Positions 1-12,487 of a stretch of 64,000 bases of DNA are shown one piece after another. The translations under genes and the position numbers were made by a program. The notes under the pieces are model-generated. The model ran no database searches. It was not told where the DNA came from and saw only the letters and a list, made by a program, of their open reading frames with translations. The stretch comes from Nageia nagi (Eukaryota > Pinophyta): the NCBI GenBank assembly GCA_050084985.1, contig JBITNC010000001.1, positions 139,314,001 through 139,378,000 of the forward strand. Direction: 5' to 3'. Within the stretch, counting starts at the first letter, position 1; every line of letters begins with the position of its first letter.

Positions 1-24
1 TGGAATCCATCATTTCTTAGCACA

Positions 25-641
25 TGTAAACTAAAAATAATGCATAAATAATAAATTGAAGCACTATTTTTCCACAATGTAATATTGAAGCATATATCAA
101 AAATATGGTATCATTATGAACATGATAAATAATAAGCTTTCATCAAATCCACATCAATATGGAATAACAAAGATCATACATCAATCATAACAACATACCA
201 TGAAAGATAAATGTCATTAATAGCCTAAGAGTAGCACATTGTTAATAGCCTAAAATATGTAGATCCATAAGCAAAAATTGAAATGTGAAATATAAGATGA
301 ATGGTGTAGCAAATCTATGAATGGGTAGTGTTATGAAACACCTTTTTTGGTTAGATGAAATTATATAGCATGTTATAATCTTTTTCTTTGGATCCCTGCT
401 CATCCTTTTTTTATGTTTACATTAATATTATTTTATAGCAACATTTTGATCCTCTTTCATTCTTGGGATCATTGTATATTACATTATTTGTAGTGTCTTT
501 ATTGATATTTGACACCTCTTACCTTATATAATGGTCCATTACATTACCTTGGGTATATTTTGACCCTCTTTACAATAAATATTCTTTAATGTTATACAGT
601 TAATTATTTAAGACAAGAAAATTCATTTTTAGGCATCTACA
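25..641 (-). repeat. RE1 left (3') LTR
   Basis: Starts TGTAAACTAAAAATAATGC and ends in GGCATCTACA. It aligns along its whole length with 2806-3429, with scattered substitutions and small indels; by eye about four positions in five match, so the insertion is old. Confidence 0.78.
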
Positions 642-1645
642 TTTTTTCTCTCTTTGGAATGTGGATTTGAAGAAATGAGATTACATATCCAAATAATAAG
701 TATAGAAGAAATTTTTGAAAACCTTGAACTCTGAATCTAACACTACTATTTGATGATGAGGGTCCTTTACTTCCCCCTTTTGACTTGGTTTCCCTAGGAA
801 AGCTCCTTGAGTGGTGTAGCTAAGAAAAAACTTAAAGAACTATATCTTTTTTTACCTTGTGATATTTTTTGACATGGAAAGAACTTTTCTTCTTTTTCTT
901 TACTACTAGGGAGTCTTATGGTCCCACATCCAATCTTTGAAATAAAAGAGGCTCTTTTTCCCCTTACATTGTTCAACCATGAATTTGACTATTCCTTTGT
1001 CTTTGATACTTAGGAATATGATGCTCTTACATTCATACCTTGAAACAACTCTCAATTATTTGATATGAATGTTGTTGATAGTATGTAAAAAGTGGAATGT
1101 TGTTAACAACATGAACTCTGCTTCATTTGCTCTCCTTCTTTTGATGTAAATACCTACATAAAGTGTTATACATACCCTACATAAAAATATTTTGGATACA
1201 CAATGAGTTGCATCATCCATTGATGATGAGTCAATATCAAAAATCTACTTACAGATACATCACCAATTTACTTTATAGTGAGTGAGCTCTCACTAGTTAT
1301 ATCAATGGTCATCGATGACTTAGCATTTTTATGTCTATGGTCTGTAGATATTATATTATCTTGATTTTTTTTGTGCTTTGTTTTTACATGTTGTTAACAA
1401 TGTGCATACAATCATGCATGCTATTGATAGAATTCTTCATCCACATGGTCATCTAGAAATCCTTCATGCATCACTATACTACCTCTTGAGGGAATTTTGC
1501 ACAAACTTGTAATTTCTTATCCTTTTACAAACTTTTATTTGACTACATTGATATCAAATATTTGTAGTAATATTACCCCCAATGAAAATAATGTAGCTAA
1601 TATGGAGAAACATATTTCTTTCCTAAAATCCATTTAAATGAAACT

Positions 1646-2050
1646 CTAACTATATCTTAAAAATCCATCCATCAGATAATTTTTCATACTAGCTATACTA
1701 TCTACCATCATATCAACATTTAGAAATGTACAATCAACTCTTATCCCTCTAATAGGTGTAGTAACTAGTAATCCATTAAAACATGAAATCACATTTGCTT
1801 CCTCATTTCCTTGAAACACTTCATTGACACTCATTTCTTGTCCAAAATTTTCATACTTACTAAGGATATAATTTGGCTTCATAATTTCATTTGACTTAGA
1901 CAATTTTGAATATGACCCCATGTATTCTAAGATATCATCATCATTAAATAAATTAAATTCAATTTGGTATAGTATCATCAATCCATAAATCCTCATTAAA
2001 ATTAATAGGTTTAATACCATCAAATCATAAATCCTCATTATTATCATCAT
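1646..2050 (-). other. Unrecognised open frame in the RE1 interior
   Basis: A 134-codon frame on the minus strand inside RE1, downstream of the gag fragment. It contains runs such as NVISCFNGLL, TPIRGIRVDCTFLNV and ASMKNYLMDGFL, which look protein-like but match no family I know. The N-terminal part has an internal near-repeat (MRIYDLM / MRIYGLM). It sits where protease or pol would be expected, but none of the hallmark motifs (DSG/DGG, YVDD, DxxG) is present. It could be a chance frame or an element-specific protein. Confidence 0.25.
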
Positions 2051-2329
2051 CTTTATGCAAAAAAGGGTATGGAAAGGAATTACCCATTCTGTTCTTTGTT
2101 TGATCTTTTATTAAGGCAATTGTGTTGGGAGATAACATTATTGCAGAGCAATTAGAACCTACATCTTCTTTTTTCACATCATTTATAGCATGCAAATAGA
2201 ATTACATGTTGTTGACAATCTTCAATGTTGACTATTTTTTATTTCCCCAAGTCTTTTATGGATTCTAATGAATTGAAGTTCTTAATTCAATATTCTCATT
2301 ATTATCTCTATATCTAAAGCATTTTAACT

Positions 2330-2443
2330 GATCTCATATTTTCCTTGTGCAACAAGGTCCAAATTGTAGCCTCCAAAACCTTACAAAAATTTATACAATA
2401 ACCTCTTCTTTGATGATAAGCACAATAAGCATTAGAATATTCC
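2330..2443 (-). pseudogene. RE1 gag fragment with C-x2-H zinc-binding motif
   Basis: The minus-strand translation contains YCAYHQRRGY followed by NFCKVLEATIWTLL. This is the pattern C-x2-H-x4-G-x4-C plus a leucine-rich tail seen in plant Ty3/gypsy (Tat-type) gag and seen more cleanly in RE6 (CEYHQTKGHVTKRC). The second histidine position reads Tyr, so the motif is decayed. It lies close to the 5' LTR of the minus-strand element, where gag belongs. Confidence 0.5.
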
Positions 2444-2805
2444 ATTGACACACTATCATCTTAATCTCTCCTATCTATTGGAAATAAACCTTGGTGATAT
2501 TGGAAACATAAAATTTGTACCTCTTGTTATAGTTGTTACTTGTTCTTTGACAATATGTTTAAGAACCTTGTAATTGAGTGGTGGGTAATAATTATGGATG
2601 TTATTTGAACTTTGCAATATATCTATCTACTTCTGTATATCACTTATTAATTTAGCTAACTATGCTAGGGTTTGCTTTATTTTTAACACTAATAACAACA
2701 CAAAAATAGTCTTTGCATATTGTTAATAGCATTAATCTATTACAAAATTATAGCAATATCTCATTGGTACAGCAAGATTAATTGAAATAGTCAGGTTTAC
2801 CAAAA

Positions 2806-3429
2806 TGTAGACTGAAAATAATGCATAAATAATAAATTGAAGCACTATTTGTCCACAATATAATATTGAAGAATATATCAGAAATATGGCATCATTATGA
2901 ACATGATAAATGAGAAACTTTCAACAAATCTGCATCAATATAGAATAACAAAGATCATACATTAATCACAATAATATATCATGAAAGATGAATGTGGTTA
3001 ATAGCCTAAGAGTAGCATATCATTAATGACCTAAAATATGCATATCCACAAGAAGAAATTGAAATGTGCAATATAATACGAAGGGTGTAGCAAATCTATG
3101 AATGGGCAATATTATGAAACATCTTTATTGGTCAAATGGAATGATATAACATGTTCTAATCTTTTTCTTTGGCTCCCTGCTCAGTCTATTTTTTATGTTT
3201 CCTTTGATATTCTTTTATAGAAACATTTTCATCCTCTTTGATTATTGGGATCATTATGTATTATATTATTTGTGGTATCTTTATTGATATTTTATACCTC
3301 TTACCTTATACAATGGTCCATTACATTGATTATATTTCCTTGGGTATATTTTAACCTTATTTATAATAAATATTCCTTGATTCTAAATAAATTATTTAAT
3401 ATAAAGAAATTCATTTTTAGGCATCTACA
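2806..3429 (-). repeat. RE1 right (5') LTR
   Basis: Starts TGTAGACTGAAAATAATGC and ends in GGCATCTACA; paired with 25-641. Confidence 0.78.
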
Positions 3430-4356
3430 ACATGTATCAACTTTTTTTTACAAATAAGTCATAATATGTAGCAAAATTGTAGAGCATATTTAAATCATTT
3501 GAGCATAATTGAAATTGTAGAGAATATTTAAGTTATTTGAACATAATTATGTAATTACTAAATCTTGATCACAAAGGTATTTTTTATCATTTGAGTATAA
3601 TTGCAAACCATATTTAAAATTTATTATGGTTATCTTTGTGTTTATATTCTATCTACATTTCATAATCAAACATGTCCAAAAATGGGGCCCAAAAATTGAT
3701 GTGCTTATTCTAACAAACCTATCAAAAAGTGACAAAGGTATTAGGCATTTTAAGTTTTTTGAGTCAAATGAGAGGAGAGAAGAGGCAAGGAAACATGATC
3801 TAAGGAATTGGTACAACATTTATTCTTTGGTATTTTTTAGGGCATATAATCTTATCAAACAAGTATTGTGCCTTATTTTTTTTTGCATTTTGTAAAATAC
3901 ATGCTTATTAAGGCTTAACACTTGACAATTGATCTGGAATAAAAGTCTCTAAGGCATTTTTTTATAAAACTATGAAACTATATTTTCATCATTGAAAACT
4001 ATGAAAATATATTTGCATCATTACAAACTATGAAACTATGTTTGCATATGTATCTACTTAAAACATTCATGGTCCTTGTGTATTCTTCCATATTTTTCAT
4101 ACATGTATTAGGATAATTTTTAGAAAAATATATTTTTTTCATATCCTATAATCATTACAGTTCATAAAACTATGTTTGTATGATGCACCTTATTGAATTA
4201 TTCTTGTTCCTTATGTATTCTTGAAGATTTTACATACTTGTCTTAGGAACTTTTTGAAAAAGCCCATTTTTTGCATGTCCTATAATCATTGTAGTTCATG
4301 AAAGTATGTTTTCATCATGCATCTTGTCAAGTAATTCTCATGCCTAATGTATTCTT
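3430..4356. repeat. Non-coding spacer with a 134-bp tandem repeat
   Basis: No gene is visible. At 3478-3555 a sequence of about 50 bp around ATTGTAGAG.ATATTTAA is duplicated. From about 4013 a 134-bp unit occurs two and a half times, anchored on AAACTATGTTTGCAT at 4033, 4167 and 4301, each followed by a TATTCTT block. The third unit stops inside that block at about 4357, where the left LTR of RE2 begins, so RE2 probably landed in this small array. Confidence 0.6.
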
Positions 4357-5117
4357 TTTTACTCAAATAATGACACTTAGAGCAAGGGTGAATCAATGTA
4401 TTATACTTTAAACCTCAAATGCTCAACTTATAAAATTAATTCCATGGAAGATAAAAATTAAAATAAATTGAATCAAGGAAAGCACATCAAGGAATCATCA
4501 CATAATATAAGATATAATGAGGTTCACCAATATGGCTACATCCCCATATAAGACTACTTATATCATGGTCCAAATACATCCCTTTTAAAGCACTAACTTT
4601 ATAATCATTTACCAGAGTTGATCAGAAGGTGCACCAAACCCTATGCCAAACATAACCTTGAAATTTGAAACTTAATAATCATTTTTACATATAAATATGC
4701 CTTTGCTATTCATAGATCTCTTTATAATATATAGCTCAATTTCACCTTTGGCTACCTTTGTTTGAATGTTGCAATTAGTCTTTATAGCCAATACACTTCC
4801 ATATTTACCACTCTATCACTAGATACCTTCATTGACATCTCACTCACTCATTCAGATAACACATTCTCTATTCTCTCCTCTTATCTCTTCTATTTATTCT
4901 TTATTCACTCTACTAGCTTCATCTGTTCATCTACATGCATTGCCTCTCTAGCATCTCAACATATCATCTACTCCATACTACTACCATAAAAGTATTTTCA
5001 AATTCTTCTCAATGGCATCAACCTCTGTAGGTCTATTCCTCTCTTCTTCTTTTCCTTCAACTCTCACCTTTGTTCACAATTGTAACAATAATAACAATAA
5101 ACTTTCTTTGCTCATTC
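4357..5117 (-). repeat. RE2 left (3') LTR
   Basis: Aligns in direct orientation with 10266-11101, for example over AATAATAACAATAAA near the end and the TATTTATTCTTTATTCACTC block in the middle. The outer edge is uncertain by about 15 bp because TG is not preserved there. Confidence 0.68.
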
Positions 5118-5784
5118 TATTTATATTCAACCTAATAACTCCTACCAGAATAAGTAAAAACCCTATTTTTTTTATCTCTGGCATTAGTAATCCTCTTACC
5201 ACACATATCTCTATCTTTATTATACTTCAGTTATTGATTTTTATCTTTTTTCTATTTTAAGGATTATTCAACAAGTTTGTGTAACTATCTCCACCCTTTA
5301 AAGCATAACTTCTATTTCTAGCTCTACGTTATGAATGTCCACACCTTCAACTATAACTATCATGCTGATAATAGGTACTAGTGAGCTCAAAGAACTCATA
5401 GTCATGACATTCAATGAAAAATAATATTCACCAGACTTCATCTACAACTATCATGATGAAACATGCTCATTCGATTAAACTTTTACTTTATAGATATTTT
5501 AAGTCAGATTTACTTGTTATTCTTGCCCTTTGCTTAATTTTCAGAACCAGATCTATCCATCATCCTTTAATTCGATGGTTAAAACTCTCTACTAACATTA
5601 TTTTTATTATCTTCTATCTACTAGAATTAGTATTATTTTTATAATATTCTATCTATTGACATTATTTTAGCATTATCATCTACCTTATTTCATGCTTTAC
5701 ATTCCTTATCAATCCTGTGTTTGGTCCCAAATAAGCCTTTCCATGTTCATTACTAGATTTAAAGTATTTTGGCCTATCATCTAC

Positions 5785-6620
5785 TTTTTAACATCATTTA
5801 CTAATAGCTTGCCTTATTCCTTTGCTTTATTTTCTTCACCAATGCTTGACATTTTTGCCTTCAAGCCTTTGTAATTAAGTCATTGAATTCAATGTATTTT
5901 TTTATTATCATCATTTTTCTTACATCATCCATTGGAGGCTTTTTATTCTATCTTCTTTACTAGTACTCAGCCTTAGTCACCCATAAGCCTTTTCTTCTTA
6001 GCTATCTTAGTTCATTTTTGCATATCTTCATTGTGATGATGTCACCTATTGGTAATGCTTTATTCTATCTCTTTTACTAGTATTGAATTCTTCCTCTATT
6101 GCACCCTTTCATCTATACCATCGAAAATAGTGTATTTTTAACCTTCATCAAAATGTTGACATCATATGTTAGTATCTTCTTCTATTTCATTATCTTATCA
6201 GTTATGAACTTCATCTCTTTTTTACTTTACCATTTAAGGTGTTAGAATCAATGCATTTTTGGACACACACTACTCTTCTGATATCATCAATTGAATCTTT
6301 GTATTGTCTTCTCATCATATTGGTACTTAAAGTGCTCCACCATGCTAGCCTTCCATCTTCTCTACCAAACTTAGATTAAATTGGACCATTATCTCCATGT
6401 TGACATTATCACCTAGAATCCTTTATGTTCACTATTCTTCCTTGGAACTTATCTCTATCACTATTGCAGTATATTATCTTAGTGACCATTTAATTTAGAG
6501 TGTTATTTCCCTACTAACATCATCTGCTAGAATTACATTATTTTCATCATCTAGCCATAAATACATACCATCTAACATATCGATGACCATTATTATCAAC
6601 TAGCCATTCTTCTACTATGC
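5785..6620. repeat. Degenerate tandem array, unit about 120 bp
   Basis: An anchor resembling TTGACATCATC recurs near 5790, 5922, 6038, 6158, 6280, 6402 and 6516, mostly 114-122 bp apart. Each anchor is preceded by a TGTATTTTT-like block and followed by a TTATTCTATCTTCTTTACTAG-like block, so the whole unit repeats rather than one motif. A less regular unit may precede at about 5657. It lies between gag and the 3' LTR of RE2, that is, in the 3' untranslated part of the element. Confidence 0.62.
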
Positions 6621-7739
6621 CTAATAACCATGGTAAACACCTAAAAAATAACATATTCATACCTAACATATGTAAAATCACTTCGTATACCTCAATCTAA
6701 TCACCCAACATGAACACCTAGCAACAACATACTCGATCATGTTAGTAATGCTACTTGGATCTTCTTGGAAAACATCTAACCACATCATCTATTCTTTACA
6801 TGATGTTAATAATAAGCAACTACAAAGTTAATAATTGACATCCATCCTTTTCATCTAACACTATAGTCTTCACTATCATAACTCCATATAAATACCCAAT
6901 AATTCATGTCCAAATGATATTAGTCTATCTAGTAACCTTTGGTAGCATGGCTTCTTATTCTCTTTAGATATTGTGGCTTTATATCATTGAAAATAATTCA
7001 TATCAACTAACTTATTCACCTTTGGCATTGTGAATTATGTGCATTATTGATAATAATGAAAACAACTTAGGACAACTATCTCCTTTAATAACAATGATAA
7101 CACCATAGGTTAACAATCTTCCCCTTTGGTATTGTTGTCAAACCTATAGCCATGCTCTTCTCTCCCCCTTTTTTTCAATAAGTATAAACATGAAGACTTT
7201 TATAATGAAGAAATTGCATGACTACAGGTTCTTCATTTCACATCAGCAAAATGTTTCACATTAACATACACATCTTCAATAGTAAAACATTTCCTTGTAA
7301 GTAGAAATATTTAAAGTATTATAACCTTTTAATTAGTAGATTTAACAGGACAATACTTATGTAAGAAACATCCACATTCAAAACTTTTCTCTCCCCATGT
7401 TCATTTTCAGATATAGATGCAATATTTCGATAACATTACTTAGGGAACCATGTCTTTGATAGTAATACTCATTTAGCCAACCACATCCAACCAAAAATAG
7501 TAGTAGCTTCACTTAAAAATAAATCAACAACTCAATTTCATACAAGAAGTAATATTTTCATGGTACTATAAGATTATGTGCATATAATAATCTTTACCAA
7601 AAGTAATTCAACATCTTCCATCAATAAGTCTACTATGAAAAATACAAACAATTGTAACAAAAATATATAAGCACAATAAAACAAGCTAAAGAGCACAAGA
7701 TAAATAAGAAATTGCTTCTTTTGATTCCATGTGTTATAT

Positions 7740-8520
7740 TCATTGGTGACATTACATGTTCTATCAACTTTATGTATCATAATTTATTTTGTAATTGTCT
7801 CACCAAGGAAATGAAAGCACATAGACTTTAGTATCATCTTTATTGTGCTAATGGGCACACAACTTACCTTGACTACATGTTCACCAACCTTATACAACAT
7901 GATTGTCTATTATCAACAACATATATAAAGGTAGACAATAATGATATCTTCTCTTCATTATCAATAAATAGCAACCTATACTCCATGAATGAATATACAC
8001 CATCCTTGCACACAATGTCAACTTCATTCAACAACATTAACTTTACAACAACATCATTAAATATAAACTCCATTATGAAAGATCTAAATTAGTAGTATCA
8101 ACCTTGTACTTCAACTAATCTTATGCAATAATAAAATATAGACTCTATCATTACATATTCAAAAAACATACATACAGATGTCACTCCTTTTTCTATAAGC
8201 CTAATCAACAGCAAAAAAGAATGATAACTTGCAATCGTATCACTAATAGTACCAGCAACTATGATTGCATCACTATGATCATCAACTTTCTCATACCAAT
8301 ACCAACAAGGCAACAACAATGTTTAGATACATGATCATCAACCTTACACATTCTATCAATCTTGTTTAGCATCAATACCATCATAGCAATAAAAACATAG
8401 ACTCCATCATACCAATCCCAATTAATGTACATATATAAATATAGCTTTACTATAATAGAAATTGACATCATATTATTTATGCAATTGGATAATATTGGTA
8501 TCAACAACTACTACTCATGA
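7740..8520. repeat. Weak quasi-tandem repeats in RE2
   Basis: Three or four poorly matched units of about 210-250 bp. They are recognised from recurring CCTTAYAC...CAA and ATAGACTCCATCAT blocks near 7889, 8103 and 8342. On the minus strand these translate to recurring LNKVDxxCK-like and CIRLV-like strings. Similarity is low and the unit boundaries are uncertain. Confidence 0.3.
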
Positions 8521-8619
8521 ATTCACTTACCAACATTATGTAGTAGTATCATATGTATTCTTTTCTTCATCAGTTTGAGCATTTCTCTTTGGAGGTTTTC
8601 TCTTTTTCATTCTTTTTGG

Positions 8620-10160
8620 ATGATGAAATCTATTAGCCTACCACCTATAAGATGCAAAGGTATTTCTACAAGATCTTTCCTTATGCTTGTAAGCATTAGA
8701 GTTAAAATATTATACATAAAATTCAGTTTAAAGGGAATTTTAATTTCTACCAGTATGACTCTTTGGTCTAGTGTTTGTTGTGCAATTAGCTGCTCTATAA
8801 ACATATCATTTGCATCTAAAGCACTTAATATTGTCATTTAGCATGGATGTAAATGAGATTTATTTAATAGAGTTTGTATCTATGACATTTGATCTACATG
8901 TTGTTTCCTTATGACCATATTGATTACATTTGAAACAATAACCAGAAAATATATTACCATAAATAGGATAAGATGCATGAAAACTTTTTTCTTATTTTGG
9001 CTTGTTGTATGTATTCTTTATTTTCTTCTTTGATCTTATTTCCAACTTGATTATTGGTGTTAATGTGTTTCTCCTTGATATATCCTTATATGATATGTTT
9101 CTATAATGAATTTATCTTTATCTTTTCTTCTCTTATTATTTGGTATGTTAATCCTTTGTTGGTTATTTATGTTTGCATACTTTGGAGGTTGCTTTAATGT
9201 TTTAGATTCATGATCCTTTTTCTTTTCTCCCATAACATTGGAACTCTTCTTCTCTATGGATTTGGACAATGAAGGTTGTTTTAATTATATCTAAGATCAT
9301 ATTTTATCTTGGGTTCTCTTTGTTATCTCAACATATCATCCAGTAACTCTATGATCTTCTCAATCATAAGGCTTATGGTAAGCTTCTGATGGGATTCATC
9401 TAGTTGCTTCCTCAATGAGACAATCTCTTATTCAAATTTGTAATGGGAAGTATCTTTCTCCTTAGTCTACAATTTGAGGGTTTCTTTAATTCTTCTAGCT
9501 TCTTATACTTGCAAATTTAGATATTTAATGACTTTATTTGCTTTCTCTTCATGCTTATTACATTATTTCATATGTGATCTCAATGCTTCCTCCATCGCCT
9601 AAGTTGGTTCAAGTTTCTTCCTTAGGCTGGCAAGCTCTTCTATAGGTTTAGCATCTACATGATCATTATCATTTAACTATGATCTTATAGCTTCTTCTAT
9701 CTGCTTGATTGTCTTAAGTAGTAGGCATAAATCCTTAATTATTCTATCAGATTCTTCAAGTTGCATTCTTAGGGTTACAAGTTCTTTATTCGATGTACTA
9801 CATGCTTTAAAATTATTACCAATATGTAATCTTAGTTTTGCTTTAGTTTTCTTAGCCTTTTGGACTTGTATGTAGAGGTATTCAATTAAATCATCATATT
9901 CTTCAACTTTATTGAATATTCTTTTGTTCTTCCTTCTTCTAGTATCAAGATCTTATAATGTTGATATTAATTCTCCTTATAAATCTACAACAACTTCTAT
10001 GTTTTCATCTTTAGACTCTTCTAAGTTTTTAAATTTTCTATATTTCTCTTCTAAGGTAGACACATCACTTGAATCTCCTTTTATTTATGTGTATTCTTTC
10101 ACCTTTGAATTTATTGCCAACACTTCTTTTCTACACTCTTTAGGTTGTACCTTAGCTAAC
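8620..10160 (-). pseudogene. RE2 gag remnant: coiled coil plus three zinc knuckles
   Basis: Reading the minus strand from 10160, a long heptad-rich stretch (about 9930-9350, with ELVTLRMQLEESDRIIKDL and EIVSLRKQLDESHQKL) is broken by several stops. A basic linker follows (9269-9060). Zinc knuckle 1 is intact at 8937-8896 (CFKCNQYGHKETTC, C-x2-C-x4-H-x4-C). Knuckle 2 at 8823-8782 has a stop and His replaced by Tyr (CFR C...Y..AANC). Knuckle 3, ending near 8687 (HKERSC), has lost its first two cysteines. Plant copia gags with a coiled coil followed by several knuckles are known. The N-terminal gag domain is missing, because the coiled coil begins only about 200 bp after the primer site. Confidence 0.6.
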
Positions 10161-10250
10161 TAATAGGATTTCTTTGATCATTTCCTTTTTCCTATTATAT
10201 GTTGGTATAAGATTTTCTCAAGCTAATTATGATTTTATATAATGAGATTT

Positions 10251-10263
10251 GGATATCATACCA
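10251..10263 (-). promoter_or_regulatory. RE2 primer-binding site
   Basis: GGATATCATACCA matches 9 of 12 positions of the plus-strand image of the initiator-Met site (GCTCTGATACCA). It is two bases from the inner edge of the right LTR. Confidence 0.55.
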
Positions 10264-10265
10264 AT

Positions 10266-11101
10266 TGTTAGTTACACAATAAAATTGAGAGGGGGGTGAA
10301 TTAGTGTGTTATACTTTTAAACCTTAAAATGATCAACTTATAAAACTAATACCATGGAAGATAAAAATTGTAATAAACCAAAGAAAGGTAACCATAGCAA
10401 AGAAGCATTACATAACATAATATATAATGAGGTCCACCAAAATGATTACATCCTTGGATAAGAATTCTTAGATCATGGTCCAAATCCAACCCTTGTAAAG
10501 CACCAATTTTACAATCACTTACTGCCAATAATCAAAATAAGCACCAACCCTTGCTTTACCAACACCAACTAGAAGGAGCACCAACCCTTACTTTACCAGC
10601 ACCAATAGGAAGGAGTACCAATATCTACTTCAAGCACCAACTTGGACTTTAGAAATTAATAATCAATTTGACATATAAAGATGCCTTTGTTGTTCATATA
10701 TCCCTTCCTAGTTTGTAGCTCATCAAACTTTACCTTCAACTACCTCTGTTTGAATATTTCAATTAGTATTTATAGCCAATACACTATCATCTTTTCTAAT
10801 CTATCATTGCATACCTTCATTAACATTGCACTCACTTATTTGAAGAAAACATTTTCTATTCTCTCCTATCTTTTCTATTTATTCTTTATTCACTCTACCA
10901 CCTTCATCTCTTCATATTCTTACATTGTCTTCTCCATTTGGTCAACATGTGATCTACTCCACACTACTGCCATCAAAGTATTTTCAACATTTTCTCAATG
11001 GCATTAACCTTTGGAAGTTTATTCCTCTCTTCTTCTCTGTATTCATCTCTCACCTTTATTCACGATTGTAACAATAATAACAATAAAAATTTTTGGCTCA
11101 T
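10266..11101 (-). repeat. RE2 right (5') LTR
   Basis: Starts TGTTAGTTACACAATAAAAT and includes GAGAGGGGGGTGAATTAG, then aligns with 4357-5117. It carries an extra block near 10530-10640 (three variants of AGCACCAACCCTT) absent from the left copy. Confidence 0.68.
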
Positions 11102-11349
11102 AAATACACCAAAAACTAGTTATGAAACTTCCTCCATGAGAATGTCTATTTGGTGACTATATGACCATTATTATTTTCTTAAATAATACTCTTACAAACC
11201 TTATATTAATTTATTACCTAAAATAATAAATCTATTAATGTTACAAATATATAATCTTAAGGATTATGTTTGTAACACACTTATTTTAAGTGAGTTAGGA
11301 AGTGATGGGAATGCTATATGGGAGGCCCAAGCCCCTGCCTAGCAGAATA

Positions 11350-11680
11350 TGTAAAAATATAATATCCCAAAATTTGATGTATTGTTAATCATTTTATTTT
11401 CATGCTTCTATTTTTTTTCTTAAAGTGGAAGGGGAGATAATTATATTTTTGATCTCTAGATGTAATTTCATGTATTCAGGTGCATTTACATTATCATCTC
11501 ATTAAAGGTACAAAAATGCTATAATTGAGTATATTGGTGAGATGTATCTCTTATAAGGATATTAAAGGAGTATTTTATTTTATTAGAACTTTCTTGGTTA
11601 GCAAACCATTTCATAATGAGATTTATAATTTCAAGTTCACTTATGAAAAGGAGAACATCATTGTGATGGATCTTATTGAA
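11350..11680 (+). repeat. RE3 5' LTR, first part (split by RE4)
   Basis: Corresponds to about 40696-41045 of the intact 3' LTR; shared blocks include TTTTTGATCTCTAGA, GGAGTATTTTATTTTATTAG and TTTCAAGTTCACTTAT. It stops where the RE4 LTR begins and the rest resumes at 36556. Confidence 0.8.
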
Positions 11681-12487
11681 TGTTTTTAGTGACCCCTAAC
11701 GTAAACTAATTGGTGACTATATTAAAATATTAACATGTGATAATGTATTATCTTTGTTATTAAGTAAGATAAACATGGATCAAAAATAATAAATAAAAGA
11801 GAACAATAATCTAAATATAAATGAATTTAACAGTAAATAATGAATTTAGAAGATTGGATAAAGATAACAAACTTATTAATGAGATTAGGATCAAGTGAAA
11901 GATAAATACTTGTAGGGATTACCTAGATAACGAAAATTATATGCATATGATAGGTTATCAAAGATAATGAACTTGACATGTGAATCCCAACATAGCAAAG
12001 AAGACTAGAACCCTAATGTAGATACCCAAGGGAGCGTAGATGCGAAGCCATGAATATTATCACTAATGCATATAATAATGTGAACATTAAGCATATCAAG
12101 AGTAGAGTTCACAACCAAGATCTAGTAGACAATAGAGTATTGATAATTTGATCCAAACATATAATTTCAGAATATGGAATAATAGATATGCTTGTGTGAT
12201 AAGAATATCCCAATCTCAATAGGAGGCATTGAGAAACACCTAAATGTAGGTACCAGCTATCAAAGTGAAATCTTGATATTTTCCCATGTAATTATTCTTA
12301 CCTTTAAATATGCAATATAATTTCTACATAGAAGCTAGTTTTGATGCTAGGGTACCTTACACAAATAAAGATGAAATTACATAAGAAGTGTCTTAAGTGG
12401 ACTAATATAATACATATAACATAATATAATGTAAACATAATGAAACACTTAATAAGGAAACCTATTGTTGACCAAAATTAAGTATGA
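11681..12487 (-). repeat. RE4 left (3') LTR
   Basis: Begins TGTTTTTAGTGACC and ends near GACCAAAATTAAGTATGA. Aligned with 20090-20855 plus 36516-36555 over its full length; by eye roughly four positions in five match. Confidence 0.77.

Larger units (their letters stand above)
25..3429 (-). mobile_element. RE1, non-autonomous LTR retrotransposon
   Basis: Two direct repeats of about 620 bp (25-641 and 2806-3429), each running TG...CA, bound a 2.16-kb interior. A pyrimidine tract (642-655, purine-rich on the minus strand) adjoins the inner edge of the left repeat, as a polypurine tract should if the element reads on the minus strand. A TGG-starting sequence next to the right repeat (about 2791-2803) could be a decayed primer site. 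The interior holds a gag-like fragment near its 5' end and no recognisable protease, reverse transcriptase or integrase. I see no clear target-site duplication. It is an old, pol-less element, probably Ty3/gypsy from the gag pattern. Confidence 0.72.
4357..11101 (-). mobile_element. RE2, pol-less Ty1/copia-type element
   Basis: Direct repeats (about 4357-5117 and 10266-11101) bound a 5.1-kb interior read on the minus strand. Next to the right repeat, GGATATCATACCA on the plus strand is a mutated initiator-tRNA-Met primer site. The LTR edge contains GAGAGGGGGGTGAATTAG, a signature found at the LTR ends of many plant copia elements. The interior carries the coiled-coil and multi-zinc-knuckle part of gag (8620-10160), but no protease, integrase or RT. 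The remaining 3.5 kb is repeat-rich non-coding DNA including a roughly 120-bp tandem array. This is a non-autonomous element that would need another element's pol. Confidence 0.7.

Noticed and set aside
4762-5874. Several Ser/Thr/Leu-rich plus-strand frames
   Set aside because: They lie in and next to the RE2 LTR and in CT-rich repeat DNA, and the paired LTR copy does not keep the frames apart from the repeat itself.
8575-8841. Plus-strand 88-codon frame
   Set aside because: Antisense to the second and third zinc knuckles of RE2 gag.
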